A stretch of DNA of 25,664 bases, taken from the IMG/VR virus record IMGVR_UViG_3300030061_003439, positions 1 to 25,664 of that record; one strand, given 5' to 3'. How positions within the stretch are numbered: position 1 is the first letter of the stretch; each line of letters opens with the position of its first letter. Origin of the DNA: a virus. A model generated the notes under the pieces. It searched no databases. It saw only the letters and a program-made list of their open reading frames with translations, and had not been told where the DNA came from. Of the stretch, positions 16,124-25,100 are shown piece by piece. A program made the position numbers and the translations under genes.

Positions 16124-19100
16124 TTAAGATTCTCTTTTGGGAAGAGCTCCAGTTTTTCTAATTCCAACACCTCTTCTTTGAATTGTTGGATATGTTGATA
16201 ATCCAGAAATGATATTTTCAGTAACACCAATAGATATTGGATTTGAAGATCTTGTTCCACCTGACAATTTACCCCAAGAGTATCTTCCAACAAGATCGTT
16301 TGGATGACTTCCAGTAGTGGCAATTCCAACAGTATTTACATCAGAGTGTACATAGCAAGTTATAACTCCTACATGTACATTTGTTATCAATTGGGTAGAA
16401 CTCCAATCAGCAATATAATAAATGCTATCTAAACACGTAGTTCCGATACCAATAACATTAGAATCTGAACCACTGGTATCAATTGCAGTTACTCCATTAC
16501 CAACATTAGTTTCATTAATGTAAATAGGATATCCTGTTTCTATACCACTGAGTGTCAAATCAGTATCTATAATCGAGAATGTGATAGATAATGGATCAGA
16601 TCCACCTCCAGTTACTCCAATCCCAGTAACAATTCCAGAAGCACCACTTATAGCACTAAATCCTGTGATATTTTCAACCAATCCAGTTGTAAACCCTGTT
16701 GTTGAAATTCCATTTATAACTAAAGCATTGCATGGAGTCGAATCATCAGTATAACCAGTGTTATCCGTTTCGAAACTAAACAGTTTTGAATTTTCAATAA
16801 ACACTTCAGTATCAGTTGTTGATACATCTTTGATAATTTTTGCGGTTGGGAAAATTAAAGGTTCTATTGAATCTCTAGTTTTAGAGATAAACTCACCATT
16901 AATTTTTTTACCTATTTTTTGTTTAGTCCATGAAACTGGTTTTTGATTTTGATCATCAATTCCAATACCAGCATAACGATTAGTTTCGACTGTATCAGAA
17001 GTCGTTAAATCATAAACCGTTCTCTGTTCTTGTGTTATCGTATTTGGGATAGTATTGTTACTATTGACTTGAACAATATCACCAGGTTCTATGGTTGGTT
17101 TGACATTATCATTTTGTTGAGCATCTGTACCTTTAAGACCCTTATAGTAATAAATTTCAACTTCATCTTCAAATAAAGGTGCTTTTGTAAACACAAATGA
17201 GGTTCCACCTTCAAACACATAGTTAGTTACAGGTTTTTGAAGAACACCATTTATGAATATTATCAATACATTATTCATATTATTTTTAACTGGTTCTGTC
17301 TCGGTGGCTTCGAAACTTAAAAGTTCTCCATTATATTGAAGAGGGAATCTAGTTCTAGTTCCATCTTGAAGTTGACTAATAGAATCAATATAGTCAAGTT
17401 CTCCAAATTCCCAAGCAGCAAAGTTGTCAGAATATGTTTCGAGTACAGTAAGTTCAAAATTGGATATTGGAGAGGATAACCTAGAATCCGTAACTAAACC
17501 AACTGGTTCAAATACATCACCTTTTTGGAATGCATATCCTGGTCTTGAAATTTTAAACTCTGTTACTTCAAAATGAGTAGATCCTATTCCTACACTTGTA
17601 GAAGATCCACCAACTTTGACATCTAATAATAATCCAATTCCCGCATCTGTTGTTGCTCCAACTCCAAGTCTAGAAACTCCAGTAACAGGGAGGTTTTCAT
17701 ATGATGGATCAGAAACATATACTTCCGGATTTACATAATTGGTTCCAGCAGAACCAACATTAAATGATAAAGTTCCACCAATTCCTATAGAATTGACTGA
17801 AACTACTGCTCCTGTACCGGCACCACCACCACTTCCTACACCAATTTGGATAGTATTCACTGTTGTTGCTGCAATTGCTACTTGCTGATTATGAATTGGG
17901 TCTCCTCCTGACTGTCCTCTTCTCAATTTTGTTTTTGATATTGCCCTTGGATATGGGTGATTTGTTGCATGATCATCCTTAGAACAGGTGAATGTCAATG
18001 ATTCTGTAGCAACACCAATCGTATTTGATGTTGTTAATCCATGATTAAGAATAGTCAGAACTAAATCACCAGTTCTAGAATTATAAGTAGCATCTGTTGC
18101 AGTATGAGTTCCACCATTATTATCTGTGATTGAATTTACTCCAGCACTTACAAATCTATGATCATACTCTATGTCTAATACAGTTACTCCAATAGAAACT
18201 AATCCATTATATCCAGATCCTAAGTTATCAGTGGTTCCTAATCCTACTGATACAAAACTACCTCCAGCACCGACAACAGCAGTTACAGAAGCACCTACAA
18301 GTGGTGCAAATCCAAGTCCAGGAGTAGATCCAAGTGAAACTATAATTCCACCTCTTGGAGTTTCATTAAGGTTAATATCAGTATCAGAGGTTACAAATTC
18401 TATAGGATCTATATTTGGTTTTGTTATTCCAGAAAATTCTACAGTTGTTATTCCTGCAGAACTATCCTCATTAATTTCATAATTGAATATAGTAGGATTA
18501 TTTGCAGTTTTTGGTGATTGATAGATACTATTAATAAAGACAAGACCACTTCCACCTGTAGTTCCAATACCAGTAGTATTTGCTCCACCAACAGTTAATG
18601 TAAATGTTCTTCCTATTCCTGTAAATTGATCGGATATATTATCATAAACTTTATTAGTATCTCGCAAATTACCACCATCATCAACAATAGATTTTAAGAA
18701 TGTTCTTCCGGTAAATGAAGATGTTTCAAAATCTAAATTAAATTTAGTTTTATCAATTTGAGGATTTCCTCTAGGTGCTTCTGCAAAATGAATTTCATCA
18801 TTTACAATATTAAATGCTCCTTTGTAAATTCTTGCCACAGTAGAGTCTGAGTGAGATGTTGCAGAAGATCCAACAAATCCCCTTTCAACTTCGACGAGAT
18901 TTATACTTCCACTATTAATAATTGGACCAATATTTGTAGTTCCAAGTCCAACGTTAACTATACCCATAAACTCATCATCAATATACAATATGTCTTTTAT
19001 ATTGATTGTTGAAATTCCACTTAAAGAAACAAAGGTAGTACTAACTCCCAGTGTACCTCCAATATTTCCCGATAAAGTATGCGTTATTCCAGTATATGCA

Positions 19101-22100
19101 ATTGGATATTGAACCAATTCATCAACAGTAATAATACACTTAGAATTTTTCTTCTTCATGGTAAATCTATGAGCATTTCCTTCTCCTAAAGAAGTAAATG
19201 TTGTTCCAATTCCACTTATTGCATCTGAAGTTGATGTTGCAACTTTAAAAGTATCTTCGGTGAGTTTAATAGCAAATACTGAACTTGGTAAAAGATCAGT
19301 AGCACTTGTCATCATGGCACTAGTGCCAACACCAACGATTGTGGAGTTTGGAGTATAAATTAATTCTTCACCAGTGTAGAAGAAATGATCTTCAATAGTA
19401 AATATTCCAGTGGTTGCTGCTAAAGATACTGAATTTGGATTAAATTGTTTTGAGAATATTGGTGTATTGTTTGTGTTCAGTTTAAAGTTCTTTCTATTAA
19501 TTCTTTCACCATTAATTGCATTATAGAATTTTTCATCAATACTTTCAGTAATAGATCCATATGTTAAATCATTATAGTTGTTAAGAATATCTGTTCCGGT
19601 ATACAATGATTTACTGAAGGTTTCAATATCAGTTTGTTGAGTTTGATCATCTGGATAAAACTTCAATATCAAATTACTACCAGAGACTTCTCCACCAAAT
19701 GTTCCGATACCAGATAAAGTGTCTAAAGTATTTTCGGTAGAATCTACTGAGAGTAAAGGTAACTGCTGAGTATAAACATCAGTTCCATCAAATATCATCA
19801 TGACTTGATGAAGTGCTTTACTAGAGCCTATACTGACTTGTACTACAGATTTTGATGCATCGAATAATGTCTTATCTAAAGTATGAATAGTTGTGGATGC
19901 TAAAGAAACAGTAGTTTGGAAATTAGATTGATAAATTGCACTTCTTTCCTGTCCATCTGATTGATCATTAGATTTAAATCTAAATGTTCCTGCTCCAGTT
20001 GGGTTAGTTGTTCCGAATCCAACAATATTCGTTTTTATCTTAAGTTCATTGGGAGAAGTATTTTCATGCACTAATGATAAAACTCCACCTCCTAAGTCAG
20101 TACAAGTGAATATACCAATTTGATTTCCTGATGTGTTCTTCAACTCATTATCAATATAATACTCGGACATGAAAGTATTTGTACCATTATGTGCGATATA
20201 TAATCTCACATAATTCATATCATTCGTATCAGTATCAATTACTTGTGCATTAACATAAAGAGATTCAAAATTGCTAGAATTTAATGAAATGATTGTAGTT
20301 GATCCTATACCAACAGAAGTGTTTTCTAAAATTATAGATCCAGTTAAATCTACAAATCCAACAGATAATGTTCCTACACCAGCGGTATCTGAATTGAAAG
20401 TTTGTTTGATTAATTTAATATCATAGTTTGTGTCAAAAGGATCAACGGGAACAAATCTTAAGAAAGTTTCATTAAATTCATTTTCAAATAAATCGAAGGA
20501 TCCATATGGAAGGTCTGAATTTTGTAGAGATTCATTTTCAACAATGACACTTTCCTTTCCAGTACTTAATGTAGTTACATCTGTTAATTGTATTTGACTG
20601 CCATCTTCACTGACAACTCTAAACAGATAATTATTATATAATGCATCATCAGTTTCTTCTATCGATAAAAATTCAGTATTTTCACCTTCAAAATTCGAGA
20701 ACTGATTACTGATATCATCAATACTTAATACATTGAGATTTTTTAAATCAGTATAATTGGTCAATCTCCTATTTTGAAATCTTAAGAATTTTGATTTTTC
20801 ATTAACAACTTCACTATCAACAACATTATCAAAATTATTAACAGTATCTACTCTCTTTTGATCAATTACATCATAAACAATAGTGAATCCATCACTAACC
20901 TTTGCTAATTCTGCATTAACAGATTTGGATACTTGAGTATCTGCAAAGTTCTTTAATCCACTAGTATGAACTAAGTTTTCTACCGGAGATTGTTGATCTT
21001 TGTATGTTACTGAACTTTTTATCGAATATGAAAGATTTTGATAATAATTATTATCTGAAGTGACTTGATAATCTTCACTTAATTTTCCTGTTTCAGTATC
21101 CCATCCAATATTTTGTAAGTTAGAATAACTTACATCAAAAACTGCCTCATTAGCAGTTAATTTTTCTATAGTAGCAATATTACCAGATGCGGTTCCAGTA
21201 ATAATTTCTCCAACAGACAATTCATATAGTCCAGAAACTTTTAATTGATTTCCATTACTTTCTACAACTGTCAAACCTATAAGTTGACTATTTGAGGATA
21301 AGGTTTCTCCAACTAAGAATGTAGATTGTTTCTGGGTTAGTTTAAAGGATGGGTAATCATTTTCATTAATTAAAACTCCACTAAAATCTTGAACAGTCTT
21401 TGCAATACCAGTGTTTGTAGTTAATCCGGATATATCAAATGTTACTTTATTATTAACACTATCCGGAGGACTATTATCATAATTGCTTACCCTGAAAAAT
21501 TTAAATCCATAATCTTCTGAATTAAATCCATCACCATCACTGCCGAGTTTTTGAATTCCTTCAACATATACAAGATCACCTACTGCAAATGGTTCAACTG
21601 TAAATGATCCACTAGCTGGTGTCGATATAAAGCATGTAAATATGCCAATATTTGAAGATTCTACTTTAACAACAGCAACACCGTTTGTATTATTGGTGGT
21701 AAAGATTTCTGTACCGTTATCAGGCAATCCTTTTGGAGAAATTTCAATATCTACAGAGGAAAGAGAAGATCCTGTTATATTTGCATTCAATAAACCAGAA
21801 TTAATAACATTTCTTGTGGTGGAATCTACAAGAGTTAATATTGGAGTTTCAGTATATCCATCTCCACCATTTAAAATTGTCAGAGTGTCTATGGTATTAG
21901 AGTCTTTTAATGTTAAACTTGGAGATGCACTAACTTCAGGTCTTAGTGTTTTATCAGAAGAATAAGTAAATCTATTATTTAAAATTCTTTGTTCTTTTAC
22001 TAAACCAAGTGCACTTGATTCCAAGTTGACAATTAAATCAGAACCAGAAGCAGAATTTGTGGATTTTAAAATTGGGAATTCTTTATATCCAGATCCAAAA

Positions 22101-25100
22101 GATAAAACACTTAGTGATTTAACAGATCCAGTTGTAGAAATCGATGTTGTAGAATATTCTAGAGTATCGCAATCAGTAGAGATATACGAAGATCTCTCGG
22201 GTTTTTTATCAATATTTAAATTGAAAGTTGTTGTTCCTACACCACTTATACTATAAGTATTGTTATAAACACTGGCATTATATAGAATACTGGAATTTTT
22301 CTGAACATCAGTGTCTGGATTTAATATTACTCCATTTTTTTCTAGATTGTAATACAATTCCTCTGGAACTGCAAGATCATATTCTAAAGTCAGTGTTGCA
22401 GTGGTTCCAAGTCCGACAGTGCCTACTCCAGATAAACTAAATGAAGTTGTAGATCCTGTGGATACAAATTCATTTTTAAATTGAGAATCTGTATATAGTT
22501 TTAAATTATAATCAACTAAACTTGTATCAGAAAGATCAAATACTAAGTTATTATTTTCAATTAAATTTAATCGTGGATTAATAAGAGATAATTTTTGATT
22601 TAGACCTCCAGTTGATGCAAAACTAACAATAGATGGAGGAACTTGTTGAGAATCAAAATAACTTTCACATAAGTTAATTTTGTTCTTATTGACTTTAGAA
22701 ACAAAATATTCAATTCCACTTAAAGGACCATTTTCATAAAGGATTTTATCTCCAGTTTTTAATTCATGATCGGTAATAGTGATTTCATTGGTTGTTGAAT
22801 TGATTCCAGTAGAATTAAATCCAATTGGGTTTATGACAATATTGCCAATCTCGGTATTATAGATGACACGAACTGATGTAGAGGTTCCTATACCAACAGA
22901 AAGATTTGGTTTTACATCTAAAGTAATACTATCTCCATTCTGAAGTCCATGCGAAGTAGAAACAGAAACGGTTACTACAATCTTTTCAACATCACCAGTT
23001 ATTTGTGTAAAGTTAGATCTCAGTGAATATTCGTCATTATCTACACCATTAGTATGGAAGAATAACTCTTCACCATTAATTTCAGTTTTTAATCCAATAA
23101 GATTTGGATTTTTGTTGACAACAAAGAGATTTGATGGGATATTACTTTGAGTTTGACCATCAGTAGATATTGATAATGTTGTTCCGTTAGCATTATAAAT
23201 GACTGATTGATTTGTTTTGAACGGATGATTTTCAATATGAAGACCTTTTGTTGGAATATCTCTGACTACGGCAATATCTCCAAAATCAAAGGACGTTGAA
23301 TATCCAACACCACTTATTGTTCCTACTCCAACAGATTCATGAGGATTGAAGAAAATAGTGTTGTTTACTGCAGATTCAAACTTATCTACAGATTTGGAAA
23401 TAGTAAATGAATCTGGTAAGAAGGATACTGAAGCTCCCTCACTATGAGATACTCCTGCCAATCCTCTTTTAACTCTTAAAATATTTTCATTTCTGTATAT
23501 GTCAAGAATTTTTAATGTTTCTGTTCCAACTGAAATACTACTACCAATTGAAACTTCATCTGGAACTGGTGCAACATATATTTCTGTCGTTAGTCCTACA
23601 GATGCTACACTCGTTACTGTTGAAAGGCATCTTCCAATTGTATAAGATGGAACAGTAATTTGATGAGTTCCATTTAAAGATGTCAACTCTGTTGAAAATC
23701 CTGATATTGTAACAAAATCTAGATTTGAGAGATTGTGATTTGGTAATATTGAAATTTTTACTTTTTTAGGGGATTCCCACGAAAATATAGAATTTAAATT
23801 AGTGGTTGTATTTGTAACAATATTTGTAATATCTCTACCCTTTATGGATTTTACAACAACATTTAATCCACTACCAGAAGTGCCAGTTTCATCAAATATC
23901 AGTTTATCTCCAACTTTAAAATCATTACCTCCATTTTGTATTTTTACAGATTCAATTGGAGCAGAAGTTGTAGATAAAATTTCTATTTTTTGCTCTAAAA
24001 CATCACTAGTTTCGTTGATAAAGTCATAATCTGCATTTTTTTCTGATACTTTATATGGTAAAGTATTTCTCAACAAATTAGAATTATTGAAATCGAACGA
24101 TTGATCCAGATTAGAATCTGAAATCAACTTTGATCTGTACTTATTACCTATGAAATATGGGAATTGATCTATGGTAGCATGATATGCATATACACCATTT
24201 GGATATTCATCATTTCTTTCATATCTTCCATTGTATTCATCCAAATCTCCACTTCCATCAAACTTATAGTCTTCAACGAAGAATCCTGCAGTAAATCCAT
24301 CCGGTCTATCTACTACATTATTCGTATCAACTATATATCCAGATTGCAATATTTTTTTATCTGATGATTTATTTCCAGGGACTGAATATCCACGCGGACC
24401 ATAAATTGGATTTCCATCATATGCCCAACCTACAATTTTTGATATATTTTCATTTTCTAAGAAAGCATCTCTCAATTCTTCAAAGTATCTTAATACTGTA
24501 TATTGAAGTTTATCCTTACCAATTGATAGAAGTTCTCCTGTGGAAGATCTTGCGTTAGCATCAACTGTCAATGTTCTTATTTGAGGATCAATAATAGCAT
24601 TTTGTCCTGAAGAAATAACTTGAATCTCTGTATTTGTGGAAGAATATCCAATACCAGTATTAATAACTTTAACTTCTGATATTTTTCCTGAAGCATCGAC
24701 TATTGCTCTCAATTCTGCTCCAGTTCCAGAACCAGTAACAACTAAATCTGGAACAGAATAGTACTGTATTCCTTCATAACTGATAGTAACATTAGTAATT
24801 CTACCTCCAACAACAACTGGAGTTAATTGAGCAAGTTTACCATTCTCTACAGTTACTGGTGGTTTGTTTTCATAATTTAAAACTGTTGATCCATATCCCG
24901 TTCCTGGTTGATAAACATATGCATCTATAATTTCACCTTTTACGACAGGAGTTACTACTAGATTTTCAAGTGTTTGTGTAGTTGTTCCAATTCCGGCAGT
25001 AACATATTGAATTGAGACAGAAATATCAGGATATTTAAAATATTGTTCTCCAGATCCTGTACTATTGAATTTTTCATAATTTTCTTGTTGATAATTTGAA

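Noticed and set aside
16111-16329. Minus-strand open frame of 72 aa at the end of the giant gene
   Set aside because: It is an out-of-frame shadow of the conserved GLSTYPTIQRR...GALPK terminus and would cover the gp8 late promoter.
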